64,000 bases of DNA, from the NCBI GenBank assembly GCA_937897325.1, contig CALCOY010000098.1, forward strand, positions 37,326 to 101,325. Direction: 5' to 3'. The position numbers and the translations under genes are program-made. The first letter of the stretch is position 1, and the number at the start of each line of letters is the position of its first letter. This stretch comes from an uncultured Shimia sp. Its GTDB lineage: Bacteria > Pseudomonadota > Alphaproteobacteria > Rhodobacterales > Rhodobacteraceae. Shown piece by piece: positions 35,010 through 44,258 of the stretch. The notes under the pieces are model-generated. The model was not told the DNA's origin, ran no database searches, and was given only the letters and a program-made list of their open reading frames with translations.

Positions 35010-38000
35010 GCAAAGGCTCCTTGAACAAGCGTGTCTGCAAGACGCGCAATGACGTTCCCGCGCGCGGCCTCGTCGATCATTTGACCGCTGGCCATGAGCT
35101 GCTCGAGTTCCGCTTCAATCTCGGGTTTGGCTGATCCTGCCGGGAACCTGCGCGCCAAAACGCGCCTGGCTTCTGGACTGCCAACGCGTTCGTAGAGAAG
35201 CGCACGAAGAGCAGTGTCTTCCGCTGTGGTGGACAGGGCCCAAAGCTCAATCGGTCCAAGCTGATTGTAGAAATGCTGGACATAGGTTTGGGATTTCAGC
35301 TTGAAGATCCCAACGATTGGAGCCCCCTGCCCCGGTTCCGGGCCGCTCAACCTTGAAATCACAGGCTTCAACGTCTCGGGCAGATCGTAAGTATCCATCA
35401 CCGCCTTCACGCTGTCGGCGGTTGGGACATTGCAGAGGAAGATGTTGGTCGCGAGTTCGCGGATAGAAGGATCAAAGTCCCCAATGAGCTGGCTGGCGAG
35501 CGAGATTTGGACGCCCGCTTTCCGACCCACCCGCACATCCGCCACCACCTGGTCCCGGATGCCAAGACCGCCGGTCAGGTGATATTCGTCGATGCAAATG
35601 CGCTTGGGCATCTGGCGGTTGTTTTGCCAGCGCAACAGATGATGCGCCTTTACGGCCTCAGGCAAGTCCGCAGCTTTGATCTCGTCTTCATCCAGCCAGA
35701 AATCCGCGGTCAGCGTCTGGCGCGCCATCATATACATGACCGCGGTTTGCTTGCGGCCGCGTGTCCCTGTGGCTTGCGTGACCCCGGCAAGATCAAAGGC
35801 GACGATACGGGCGTTTGAGACATCAAACCGGGTTGGGCTGGCTAGGATCACATATTGTTTGATCGCGCCTGTGATCTGGCGTTGGAACGCGCCAACAAGC
35901 GGCTCTTGGGTCGATTGAACCCGCATTTCCACAAAGGGCTCACGGATTGTCTCGGCATTTGAGATCGGAACCAGGTCGCCGAGCACAGGCACTGCGAGCC
36001 TCTGCGCAAGCGCCGCGATATGGAACTCACCCCGGTCAAAGAGAAAGTCGACGATCTCCCACCAGCTGGTCGCATTATCGGTCTCGAACCCATGGCTTTG
36101 GAGGGCATCGTCGACCTTGAGCTCCATCCCTGGCGAGTATCGCTTAGGGCTCACATCATCTGCATGGATGCGGTACGCCTCATCAACGCAGGCCTCTGCC
36201 AGTTGAGAGATGCCGTCATAAGGCGCGTCCCCATCTTCGGGCGTGCAGATGAGTGCGATCAGATTGACCAAAAAGGCTCGTTCATGGGCAAAGGGCCTGC
36301 GGCACCCCAACTGCGTATCAAACGGATTGACCGCGTCCTGTTCCACCATGCGCAACCGATGGAACATGGCTTCATGCCGACGTTTCGGGGGCAGCGCGTC
36401 TCTGATCAAGCTGATCAGACCAGACGATGAAGGACCGATATCGATGATGGAGATACGCGGCAGCAAGGCACCATCGTCTTTGTCACTGCCGGCCTGCGGC
36501 GAGAGCGCGACCCCAAGGTTGATCGCGTTCATCAAAACGGATTTGCCGGACCCCGGCGTTCCCACCATGATGTCGACGCTGGCATTCTGTTTCGAGCTCC
36601 CAGGCTGATAGGGAAACGGCTTTCCGTCTGAGGTTCGAAACACGATCGATCCCTTCTGCCAAGGGCACGCGGGGCGCGCGAGCGGTGACATGGCCAGTAC
36701 ATCGAGAAGGTCCGACGCACAGCTCTCGGCTGTGGACGCGGTGGAGAGACCCAGGGCCGAAGACATGACGCAATCAAGCGGATCACCGGCGATTGCATTG
36801 GTCTGACTATTGCCCCAGGACCGCACCATCTCTTGGAGTGAGGCCACATGGGCGCGCAGAAGCGCAATATCGTCCGCAGGGGCCCAGGCACAGAAAGATG
36901 CGCGCCAGCGCACCACGGTGTTGCCGTCCCCATCAGTCTGGCGCAGCCGTGCAAAGCTTTCTTTGATGCGGCCGTTATGTGTGGGAGCGGTCCACTCGAG
37001 CAGTCTTGCCAGTTGCTCGCGTAGAACCTGTCCTGCAAATCCGCCGCTTTCAACCAGCATCGCGCAGCGCCAGGAGATTTTGGCGCCGTTGGTGACAACG
37101 CGGCGGATCAAGTCATTGAAGGCCACCACGATCTCCGGAGGCAGCGTGATGTCAAACCCTGAAAACACCGTGTTGCCGATCTGAACGATCTTGCTGTCGA
37201 CCACCTCGGCGTGGTCCGTGAAGAGCTGCTCGGAGAGCGTCGGCCAAACAAGGTTCGACAGGTCCTTGCGTTTGAAGTGCCGATCAAGCGTCGGCATACG
37301 GGCGCGCAGCGCATCGCCTGGGAGAGTGGCCCGCCAGGGGTGGTTCAAGCCGAGTGTTTCCGGAGCCAGTGCTTTGCGAATGGCATTGAGCGCCTCATAG
37401 GTGTCGAGGGTTTCCAGAACGATGCCAGCGCCTCCGAACTCGCGTTCGAGGGCTGTGACAAGGCTCTCGTGCCGGACGGATAAACCCTCGAGTGCGGCAT
37501 CAGGGATTTGTCCCAATGTGAGTGGTGGCGCCGCTTTGAGCGTATCCGAGCGCTTTACTTGACTGCGATTGCGATCATCATTGGTCAGAAGCGACGGCCG
37601 GGTCCAAAGGGCGAGGTAACAGCGCTCGCCGTGGATCGTGTCGGGCAGAAGCTTACGGCGTTCGCCCAGAAGATCGTGAAGATCGAGCGCGTTCGTTCGC
37701 GCAATGCGCGCCGTGTCATCGATAATAGTTTCGATCTCGCGCCGCCCCAGCTCAGGGGAGTGGCCAAACCAGAATTGCAGCGCGAGACCAGGCTTTGAGA
37801 AGAACGGAGACAGACCGACACGGAGCCTGTCGCAGGCTTCCGTGATGTCTTGCTCCCCGGGGAGAGAACGGAACCCCTCAAGCCGGAACAGGGTGACCAT
37901 TGAGCCATCTTCGGCCAGCAGCGCGTGATCGCCGTGGGAGGTCTCAAGACGGCAATAGCTGTCGAGAGACGCCCCAAGGGTGTTGCGACCAAGATATGCC

Positions 38001-38026
38001 GCTGCCTGATGCCAGAAGGCCACCAT
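35006..38026 (-). CDS. DotO/IcmB/TraU-family secretion ATPase
   Basis: A 1006-residue ATPase related to VirB4. The Walker A motif GTPGSGKSVLMN is near residue 489 and the Walker B region RICIDEYHL near residue 809. The N-terminal half (DotO-type) precedes them, with no TM segments. DotO forms the hexameric energy base of Dot/Icm and IncI-like machines together with DotB. GAGG is eight bases before the ATG. This is the largest gene of the leftward operon. Confidence 0.9.
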   Translation of the reverse strand: MVAFWHQAAAYLGRNTLGASLDSYCRLETSHGDHALLAEDGSMVTLFRLEGFRSLPGEQDITEACDRLRVGLSPFFSKPGLALQFWFGHSPELGRREIETIIDDTARIARTNALDLHDLLGERRKLLPDTIHGERCYLALWTRPSLLTNDDRNRSQVKRSDTLKAAPPLTLGQIPDAALEGLSVRHESLVTALEREFGGAGIVLETLDTYEALNAIRKALAPETLGLNHPWRATLPGDALRARMPTLDRHFKRKDLSNLVWPTLSEQLFTDHAEVVDSKIVQIGNTVFSGFDITLPPEIVVAFNDLIRRVVTNGAKISWRCAMLVESGGFAGQVLREQLARLLEWTAPTHNGRIKESFARLRQTDGDGNTVVRWRASFCAWAPADDIALLRAHVASLQEMVRSWGNSQTNAIAGDPLDCVMSSALGLSTASTAESCASDLLDVLAMSPLARPACPWQKGSIVFRTSDGKPFPYQPGSSKQNASVDIMVGTPGSGKSVLMNAINLGVALSPQAGSDKDDGALLPRISIIDIGPSSSGLISLIRDALPPKRRHEAMFHRLRMVEQDAVNPFDTQLGCRRPFAHERAFLVNLIALICTPEDGDAPYDGISQLAEACVDEAYRIHADDVSPKRYSPGMELKVDDALQSHGFETDNATSWWEIVDFLFDRGEFHIAALAQRLAVPVLGDLVPISNAETIREPFVEMRVQSTQEPLVGAFQRQITGAIKQYVILASPTRFDVSNARIVAFDLAGVTQATGTRGRKQTAVMYMMARQTLTADFWLDEDEIKAADLPEAVKAHHLLRWQNNRQMPKRICIDEYHLTGGLGIRDQVVADVRVGRKAGVQISLASQLIGDFDPSIRELATNIFLCNVPTADSVKAVMDTYDLPETLKPVISRLSGPEPGQGAPIVGIFKLKSQTYVQHFYNQLGPIELWALSTTAEDTALRALLYERVGSPEARRVLARRFPAGSAKPEIEAELEQLMASGQMIDEAARGNVIARLADTLVQGAFA

Positions 38027-38036
38027 CCAGAGGACC

Positions 38037-38447
38037 TCAGTTCAAGGACCGCAGCTGACCATCCACGGTCGACTGATCTGCGCCCGTGCCGAAAATCGAG
38101 GCCACACCAACATTCAGGAAGGTCGGGATTGCGATCATGCAGGCGGCTGCGAGTGACAGCATCAGGATGCGTCCTACTTCGACCGAATTGTCGTTGGTGG
38201 TGCGCGAGCGGCGGATCATCGCCATGACCGCCATGATCCCGAAGGCCACACCGAGAACAAACGAGATCGTGCCCAGAATGTCGGCCGCAGGACCAAGCTG
38301 GCTTGTCCGCATGTCGGTGAAGATATCGCCAAAGGTCTGCGCGGCGACAGGGGGTGCCGCGAACACCGTGAATGAGAGCAGCGATAATGCGGCGAACGCG
38401 CGAGGCGATGGCAGGCGCAATCTCGCGGTCAAATTGAAAGAGGGCAT
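38037..38447 (-). CDS. IcmD/DotP/TraR-like small membrane protein
   Basis: A 136-residue protein with a signal-like hydrophobic start (FAALSLLSFTVFAAPPVAAQ) and two further TM segments (ILGTISFVLGVAFGIMAVMAM; RILMLSLAAACMIAIPTFL). The order TM-basic loop-TM ending in a short tail resembles IcmD and TraR in Dot/Icm and IncI systems. AAAGGAC is about eight bases before the chosen ATG. It lies between the IcmC-like gene and DotO, as traQ-traR-traU do in IncI. Confidence 0.65.
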   Translation of the reverse strand: MPSFNLTARLRLPSPRAFAALSLLSFTVFAAPPVAAQTFGDIFTDMRTSQLGPAADILGTISFVLGVAFGIMAVMAMIRRSRTTNDNSVEVGRILMLSLAAACMIAIPTFLNVGVASIFGTGADQSTVDGQLRSLN

Positions 38448-38460
38448 GGGGTCTGTCCTT

Positions 38461-39012
38461 TCATGGTCCAAAGAAGAGGTTTTCGAAAAGGCCAACGGTG
38501 CGGGGCAAATCCACCGCCATCACGCCAGCGATCATGTGAATGAAGCCTTTGCCCATCAGGCCTTGCGACGGCATGTCGGCAGACTTCACACAGAGGAAAA
38601 GACCGCGGACCACCGCGAGCAGGCCGATGAACTGCGCGACGCGCACCAAAGCGATCAAAATAGCCTCGCCCGGCGCGCCTGCGACCGGAGCGAGCATCTC
38701 CGGCGCATAGGCCATGATCTCGCTCGCCGCACTCGCTGTTGTGTTCGCGGACCCGTAAAGCGAAGCGATCCAAGCTGAGAGAGTCAAATCCAATGAGATG
38801 ATCAGCAGACCGAAGGCGACATACATCGCAGCTTGCCAGAATCCATGACGGCGATGATGCGCATGCGATCTTTCCTCCGCTGTAATGAGGAACAGCCGCA
38901 CACCCATGATCACGAGGATTATCCCAAGCACAAAGCACAGGACTGCCACAAAGGCTTGCGCTGGTGACAAGATTGCGACGACACGCTGAAAGAAGGCGGT
39001 GAGCTCGTCCAT
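38461..39012 (-). CDS. IcmC/DotE/TraQ-like membrane protein
   Basis: A 183-residue protein with four hydrophobic segments (AFVAVLCFVLGIILVIMGV; AAMYVAFGLLIISLDLTL; AILIALVRVAQFIGLLAVV; MIAGVMAVDL). The last part, DMPSQGLMGKGFIHMIAG, agrees with the DotE/IcmC-like pattern of Gly and His before a TM helix. Placed between the TraP-like and IcmD-like genes. It is an inner-membrane part of the transfer apparatus. Confidence 0.65.
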   Translation of the reverse strand: MDELTAFFQRVVAILSPAQAFVAVLCFVLGIILVIMGVRLFLITAEERSHAHHRRHGFWQAAMYVAFGLLIISLDLTLSAWIASLYGSANTTASAASEIMAYAPEMLAPVAGAPGEAILIALVRVAQFIGLLAVVRGLFLCVKSADMPSQGLMGKGFIHMIAGVMAVDLPRTVGLFENLFFGP

Positions 39013-39027
39013 ATCCTCGCTCTCCGA

Positions 39028-39549
39028 TCACTGCCCCTGCCCTTCCGGCGGGTTGGAAGATGAAGGTGTAACCACCACGCGCTGCGGTTGCTCGCTGACA
39101 GCGTTGAGAATTGGCGTAACCTGAACAGGACCAAATCCGTTTCCGGGAAGAGGTGACGTCTCTGCCGACCCGGCCGTCTCGACGCCGCCAGAGAGCAATT
39201 GCTGAAGCGCAGCACCATGTGCTGCATCAAGCCGTTTGCCTTCTTGAAGCTGCGTGATGATCCTTGGCAGAACGCCGCCCGGACCAGACAAGCTGTCGAG
39301 CTCAGCGCGCAGAACCCGGTTTTCCTCTGTCAGAGCTGTGATGCGTCCCACGAGGGGCGATAGGTCTACGGACGAAGCTGTCTCAGACACGATGTCAGGC
39401 GTGGGCGCGTTCCCCCAGGTCTGCCAGGCGATTGCGGAACCCGTCGCGGAGACGACCAGGAACCCCAGCCCCAGCATGGCCATGCCAGCGCTCGACAGGA
39501 TGGAAGGCGTTCGTTGTTCCCGTGTGTGGCTGTCATGAGCCTGCTGCAT
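39028..39549 (-). CDS. TraP-like inner-membrane protein with coiled coil
   Basis: A 173-residue bitopic protein: a short cytoplasmic N-terminus, one TM segment (MAMLGLGFLVVSATGSAIAW, residues 23-42), a heptad-like coiled coil (LVGRITALTEENRVLRAEL, residues 67-85) and a Pro/Ser-rich end. Position as first gene of the leftward operon, size and layout resemble IncI TraP. GGAGGGA is about five bases before the ATG. Assignment is by position and topology only. Confidence 0.55.
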   Translation of the reverse strand: MQQAHDSHTREQRTPSILSSAGMAMLGLGFLVVSATGSAIAWQTWGNAPTPDIVSETASSVDLSPLVGRITALTEENRVLRAELDSLSGPGGVLPRIITQLQEGKRLDAAHGAALQQLLSGGVETAGSAETSPLPGNGFGPVQVTPILNAVSEQPQRVVVTPSSSNPPEGQGQ

Positions 39550-39645
39550 TCCATCCCTCCACCGACGCTGTCTTTGGAAATCTGGGGACCAACTCTGGCC
39601 CTGCGTCGGAATCGCACTAGATCGTCTTGATTTATATCTTTATAT

Positions 39646-39669
39646 ATAACGATACACACAACGATGTAA
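39646..39669. promoter_or_regulatory. Tandem 12-mer operator between the divergent tra operons
   Basis: Two direct 12-base units, ATAACGATACAC and ACAACGATGTAA, stand 51 bases before the rightward start codon and 97 bases from the leftward one, in a strikingly AT-rich patch. Twenty of 24 bases match the element before dotD at 10319-10342, which also lies about 56 bases from its start codon. Confidence 0.6.
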
Positions 39670-39720
39670 ACTGGACATTAGGGTTCCTGTGACCCGCTGC
39701 CGCAGCTTGGAGAACTCCCA

Positions 39721-40809
39721 ATGCAAAACACCGCGACCTCGCCTGCCCCTCGCTTTGGTGTCTCACACATGGCGATGATTCTTTCTCTTGGCCTTGCGAT
39801 CTCCGTCATCTCTCAGCAGGCGCTCGCGGAAGGGAGTGAGTGGAAGGAAAACTTCGCGGCCTGCGCAGGGAACTCGCCCTTCATTGACGGCTTACTCGCA
39901 CAGCATGGGGCTACGCACAGGCCTCTCATGCGCATCGGAGAGATGCAGGCCTGGGCCATCACGGGAGACGACGGCAAACCAGAACTGGCTTTGACGACAG
40001 GTGATGGACTCACCATCATTGGAAAGGTGATTGGACCACAAGGGGAAGACATTTCGGCCGCCCTCTTGACCACCGTTCCAAACGCATCACACGCTGCCAC
40101 CACAATCACTCAGGCGCAGCCCTCTCAAGCCTCTGAGGAAGACTCACAAGCGCCTACAACGCTGCAGGTGCCAACGACACAACTCTCCTCGTCTCCGCCG
40201 GTCAGCAATCTGCCTCAAAGCACTCCGGCACCACAGGTTCAGCAACAGGCGGCTCAGCTTCCGGAAAATCCCGTCACGACTGCCCCCATCACGGCAACCG
40301 CCGCTCCCTCTCCAGAAGTTCAGGCTGGGATGAACACGATCTTCAGCCAAGCCACCAATGAGAGGGTTTGGTTCTCGGCGGCAACGCCAAAGCCCGGCGC
40401 GCCTGTCGTCTACATGCTTGCTGACCCAGCCTGCCCGCATTGCCAGTGGACCATCGATCAGATGCATAGCCAGATTACGGCCGGTGACATCGATCTGCGG
40501 ATCATCTTCGCACCGGTGACCGGCGTTGACGGGTTCAACACGAGCCTTTCGATCCTGCATTCCGAGAATGTCGCGGAGAGCTTCATGGCCCACATGACTT
40601 CAACCACACGCGGTACGGCGGCCGTCACCCAAATGAACACGACCGAGGCGGACCAGGCCGTCATCCGAGGCATCGTCGACAACATCAACTGGATGCGCGC
40701 CAATCGGATGCCGGGGGTGCCGTTCTTTCTCTATATGACGGATGACGGTGCGCGGTTTGCTTTCTCAGAGCTGCCGTCCGATATCCTCACGCTGGCAAAG
40801 GCGCTGTAA
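39721..40809 (+). CDS. TrbB-like thioredoxin-fold protein (DsbC-like)
   Basis: A 362-residue exported protein with a signal peptide (MAMILSLGLAISVISQQALA) and a long Pro/Gln/Thr-rich linker (residues 120-195). The C-terminal domain is a DsbC/DsbG-like thioredoxin fold with active site DPACPHCQW near residue 240 and the cis-proline segment RMPGVPFFLY near residue 330. In IncI, TrbB has the same kind of fold and supports assembly of disulfide-bonded transfer proteins; several leftward genes here are cysteine-bearing exported proteins. The stop overlaps the DotI start (TAATG). Confidence 0.8.
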   Translation: MQNTATSPAPRFGVSHMAMILSLGLAISVISQQALAEGSEWKENFAACAGNSPFIDGLLAQHGATHRPLMRIGEMQAWAITGDDGKPELALTTGDGLTIIGKVIGPQGEDISAALLTTVPNASHAATTITQAQPSQASEEDSQAPTTLQVPTTQLSSSPPVSNLPQSTPAPQVQQQAAQLPENPVTTAPITATAAPSPEVQAGMNTIFSQATNERVWFSAATPKPGAPVVYMLADPACPHCQWTIDQMHSQITAGDIDLRIIFAPVTGVDGFNTSLSILHSENVAESFMAHMTSTTRGTAAVTQMNTTEADQAVIRGIVDNINWMRANRMPGVPFFLYMTDDGARFAFSELPSDILTLAKAL

Positions 40810-41456
40810 TGAGCGGCGATAGCGAACATCTCGCCAAAACCGAGGCGATCCTCAGAAACGCACGCACTTTTGAAGCCGCCTACAAAGTGATGGCGCGCAT
40901 CGCGCTTGGCTTGGGCGTGTCGACTGTGGTGCTTGCGGCCTCAACGGCGTACCTCGCCATGTCCAAACCTGAGCCGAGATATTTTGCGACGAGCACGGAT
41001 GGACAGATCCTGCCGCTTGTGCCCCTCGATCGCCCGCATCAGACGGCGGCTGAAGTGAGCAACTTCGCGGTTCGGGCCGTTACCACGTCCCTGACCTACG
41101 ACTTTGCCAATTACCGCGCCGATTTTAACAACGCGCTGCAGTTCTTCACCAAGCCTGCAGGGTGGAACCAGTTCGTCGATGCAATCCAAGAATCTCAAAT
41201 GCTCGATCTCGTTCAAAAGCGCCGCCTCAACACCACCGCCGTTGCAAATAATGCCGTCATCGTGCGCGAAGGCATCAACAGCCGCGGTATCTACGAGTGG
41301 ATTGTGCAGATCCCGCTGCGCGTGACGTATCAATCCGCGTCAGAGGTCACCGGGCAGAACTTCTTGATCACCGTCAATATTGAACGCTTGCAAACTTACG
41401 AGTCGCCCTACGCGATGGCCATCTCCCGCTTCATCGCAGCGCCAGGAGGAGCCTAG
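40809..41456 (+). CDS. DotI/IcmL/TraM-family protein
   Basis: A 215-residue bitopic inner-membrane protein: cytoplasmic N-terminus, one TM segment (IALGLGVSTVVLAASTAYLAM, residues 30-50) and a periplasmic domain with a VirB8-like NTF2 fold (TSLTYDFANYRADFNNALQFF near residue 95, then QIPLRVTYQSA near residue 165). DotI and DotI-like proteins link the inner-membrane complex to the core. It is translated through one-base overlaps with both neighbours. Confidence 0.87.
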   Translation: MSGDSEHLAKTEAILRNARTFEAAYKVMARIALGLGVSTVVLAASTAYLAMSKPEPRYFATSTDGQILPLVPLDRPHQTAAEVSNFAVRAVTTSLTYDFANYRADFNNALQFFTKPAGWNQFVDAIQESQMLDLVQKRRLNTTAVANNAVIVREGINSRGIYEWIVQIPLRVTYQSASEVTGQNFLITVNIERLQTYESPYAMAISRFIAAPGGA

Positions 41457-42655
41457 TGATTACACCCTTTCCAAAACGAAGACGTTTCTTATCACCCACC
41501 GCGCTGGCACTGGTCATCGCATCCTCTCAGATGGCAACGGCCCAGAACATCCTGCTCGATGAAACCGGCGACGAAACCGTCCCGCCCAGCACGGCCGTGC
41601 AGCGTCCCCTGCCCGCACCGACAGAGCGCCCGGTTGCGACTTTGCCAGGCCAAGAGCCTGATACAACCGTTGTCACCATTCAAAACGGTCAGCCACAACC
41701 GGCCGCCCCCGCACTGCCAACCGGACAGCAGCCGGTCTCGCAGAACGAGCGCAATCAACAACTGCAGGCGCAGCCCTCACAGGAGCAAACGCAAGTTGGC
41801 GATTTCCCGATTATTGGAGCGACAGAACTCTTAAAGAGCCTCGATGAGCTTGATCGACCGCTCACGCCCGAAGAGATCACAGCCTACGGGGCTGCGCTGC
41901 AAAGCCAGTTTCCGATGACCCCTGAGATGATCCTCGACTACAGGCGCCGCCTTGATGAAAGCCAGAAGGCTGCAGCCACGCCGCCCTCTGGTCGCTTTCC
42001 AAATGCCATCACGGATTCCGTCCATCTGACGTTGAACCCCAATCAGGTGCCAGAAGTGCTTCTGACCGGACCAGGAACAGTGAGTGTCATGGCGTTCTAC
42101 GACCGAACCGGCAAAGCCTGGCCCATTGCGTCTTACGTCATTGGCCGCCCAACGGGGTTTCAGGTCTATGCGATGCAGGAAGGATCCAATCAGCTTGCAG
42201 TCACGCCACTTGTCCCGCATGGCTTCTCAAACATCATCGTTTCTCTTGTGGGAGAAAGCAGGCCTTTGGTCTTTGATGTTCGCACCAATTCTCTGAACAC
42301 CCACTATCGTAGAGATTTTACGGTCGATGGCCTGGGGCCCAATGCCGAGCGGGCCTCCCCTGCCCCATCTGCAGCCGAGCCGCGCGTGCGCGCTTCAAAC
42401 AACATCATGATGGCTTTCGCCACAGGCACAGACATTCCCGGCAATGCGCAGCGCCTCTCAACCGACAATCCAGCCGTTCGGGCGTGGAGCTTTGATGGCG
42501 CGCTGTATCTGCAATCGCGTGAGACAGTGATCTCTCCGCCTGCCTCTCAGATCCTGACCGCTGCAGGTCAGATCAAAGCCTACAGGATAAGGCCAACTGC
42601 CGTGGCGTTGATCTCCGTAAATGGCGTTGTCTCGAAGGTGAGGATTTCCCAATGA
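41456..42655 (+). CDS. DotH/IcmK/TraN-family outer-membrane core protein
   Basis: A 399-residue exported protein. After a basic signal peptide comes a Pro/Gln-rich linker (residues 30-120) and then the DotH-type domain: LTPEEITAYGAALQSQFPMTPEMI near 138-160, VHLTLNPNQVPEVLLTGPGTVSVMAFYDRTGKAWPI around 185-220, which is VirB9/TrbG-like. DotH forms the outer-membrane ring with DotC and DotD lipoproteins. The GTG start overlaps the DotI stop and has AGGAGG six bases upstream. Confidence 0.88.
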   Translation: MITPFPKRRRFLSPTALALVIASSQMATAQNILLDETGDETVPPSTAVQRPLPAPTERPVATLPGQEPDTTVVTIQNGQPQPAAPALPTGQQPVSQNERNQQLQAQPSQEQTQVGDFPIIGATELLKSLDELDRPLTPEEITAYGAALQSQFPMTPEMILDYRRRLDESQKAAATPPSGRFPNAITDSVHLTLNPNQVPEVLLTGPGTVSVMAFYDRTGKAWPIASYVIGRPTGFQVYAMQEGSNQLAVTPLVPHGFSNIIVSLVGESRPLVFDVRTNSLNTHYRRDFTVDGLGPNAERASPAPSAAEPRVRASNNIMMAFATGTDIPGNAQRLSTDNPAVRAWSFDGALYLQSRETVISPPASQILTAAGQIKAYRIRPTAVALISVNGVVSKVRISQ

Positions 42656-43935
42656 CAGATATTGAGAACACTGGCAGCGATGATGCCGCTACAAGTGGCA
42701 CGGAGCGCGAGCCAAATCCCGCATCCGCACGCCGGGTCGAGCGCCCGCAATCGAAAGGCTTCCTGTCGTTCCGAAACGTGGCCATTCTCGCCGTGATCGG
42801 TGTCGCAGGGGCTGTTGGTTTTGAGCTATGGCGCAATCCCGAGCTCATCGGCGACAGCAGGCTGGGCGGCACACCCAATCTTGATGCAACGCCCGCTGGT
42901 GACCAGCTGCGCACCTCCGAGCGATACGAGGACAACCTGCGACGCCAGAATGAACAAGGGGCACAGGACGCCGCCGATCAGGGCGACTCTTTCATCGCAA
43001 CACCGGATGAGCCTCTACGGCAGATCGATGAACCGGCTGTGACACAAGCACCCAATGTGAACAGGCCGCTACCGCCTGCCAATCCAAGGCCTGAGCCTGT
43101 CGAGCAGCCAAGGACCGTCGTGATTGAACGCCAACAACAACCTGTCCGACAGCAACCAGCGGCCCCTGCCCCAGACCCAGGTCCGGACTACGCCCGTATC
43201 AACCAGCTTGCACAGTTGATGGCGTCACAACAGCAAGGCCTGCTCGAGTCCTGGCGGGTACAGCCATCTGGTGTCACTGTTGTGGTTGAGCAAGAACTGA
43301 TGCCCCAATCGCAATCAGAAGCTAACAGCGCCGCGTCTGATGCGCGACAATCCTTTGGGGCAACCGGGCAACCGCCCACCGGAGAGTTGTTTGCCCGTGC
43401 CGGTGACGTCGTTCTCGCGTCCACGATCAACACAAATGACAGCGACACGCCTGGACCAGTCATCGCAGAAGTGCGGCGCGGACCGCTGCAAGGTGCCCGC
43501 CTCGTCGGTGGCTATCAACCAAACCAAAACAATACCCATCTCATTGTACAGTTCGGCTCTGCAATCCTGCCCGACGGCACTGAAATTCCAGTGACAGCTT
43601 ATGCAGTCGATGCGCGGCAAAAGTCTCTGTCTGTGAGAACCGACTTGGATCGTCGATTGGTACAGCGCTATGCGCCACGTGTAGCAGCAGCATTCGTCTC
43701 TGGGCTTGGCGAAGCACTTTCAGATCCTGGCAGCACGGTCGTCGATCTCGGTGGTGGACTTGGGATTACAAGACCCGAAGCCACGTTTGAGCAAGGTGTG
43801 TATCAAGGTCTTGCAGAGGTTGGAAACGATCTTGCCGATGAGTTTGTGCGTGCCGCCCCAAGGGGCCCGCTCATCAGTCTGAGATCGCGCCAGATCATCG
43901 GTGTCCTCTTTGCCTCCAATGTTGAACGGCCTTAA
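42652..43935 (+). CDS. DotG/IcmE/TraO-family core channel protein
   Basis: A 427-residue protein with a cytoplasmic N-terminus, one TM segment (VAILAVIGVAGAVGFELW, residues 43-60), a Pro/Gln-rich linker and a C-terminal VirB10/TrbI-like domain (GDVVLASTINTNDSD near residue 247, GARLVGGYQPNQNN near residue 283, LPDGTEIPVTAYAVDA near residue 308). It spans both membranes. It lacks the long pentapeptide-like repeat region of Legionella DotG and is less than half its length, as in plasmid versions. The ATGA overlap couples it to dotH. Confidence 0.88.
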   Translation: MTDIENTGSDDAATSGTEREPNPASARRVERPQSKGFLSFRNVAILAVIGVAGAVGFELWRNPELIGDSRLGGTPNLDATPAGDQLRTSERYEDNLRRQNEQGAQDAADQGDSFIATPDEPLRQIDEPAVTQAPNVNRPLPPANPRPEPVEQPRTVVIERQQQPVRQQPAAPAPDPGPDYARINQLAQLMASQQQGLLESWRVQPSGVTVVVEQELMPQSQSEANSAASDARQSFGATGQPPTGELFARAGDVVLASTINTNDSDTPGPVIAEVRRGPLQGARLVGGYQPNQNNTHLIVQFGSAILPDGTEIPVTAYAVDARQKSLSVRTDLDRRLVQRYAPRVAAAFVSGLGEALSDPGSTVVDLGGGLGITRPEATFEQGVYQGLAEVGNDLADEFVRAAPRGPLISLRSRQIIGVLFASNVERP

Positions 43936-43940
43936 TCCGA

Positions 43941-44258
43941 ATGGCTGAGGAGCGCTACAACATCTATCGATCGGCTGTGCATTGGCGCTACGCAATGGCA
44001 CGTCCCATGCTGACTTTCTTCGACGCGCGTCTGGTTTTCTTCATCGCGCTTTTTGCGTTCCATATCCGGTGGTGGACGTTCCTTTTGCTCGTTACTGCGC
44101 TTACGCTGTTTGGGGTTGCTGCACAGCTCAACTACTCACTTCATAGTGTGGTCAGGCTGGTGAAATCGCGCATAGCCGGTGCACACCGACCAGCTGTGCC
44201 TTACACGCGTTTGCGACCCATGGTTGACCACCATAGTGACCGCGAAGCTGATCGCTGA
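43941..44258 (+). CDS. IcmT/TraK-family protein
   Basis: A 105-residue protein with two adjacent hydrophobic stretches (LVFFIALFAFHI; WTFLLLVTALTLFGVAAQL) and the family signature ARPMLTFFDARLVF, then FHIRWWTF, near residues 20-48. It is a small inner-membrane protein essential in Dot/Icm. It starts five bases after dotG and ends the rightward tra operon. In IncI traK lies beside traJ, so its place here after dotG is a rearranged order. Confidence 0.82.
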   Translation: MAEERYNIYRSAVHWRYAMARPMLTFFDARLVFFIALFAFHIRWWTFLLLVTALTLFGVAAQLNYSLHSVVRLVKSRIAGAHRPAVPYTRLRPMVDHHSDREADR

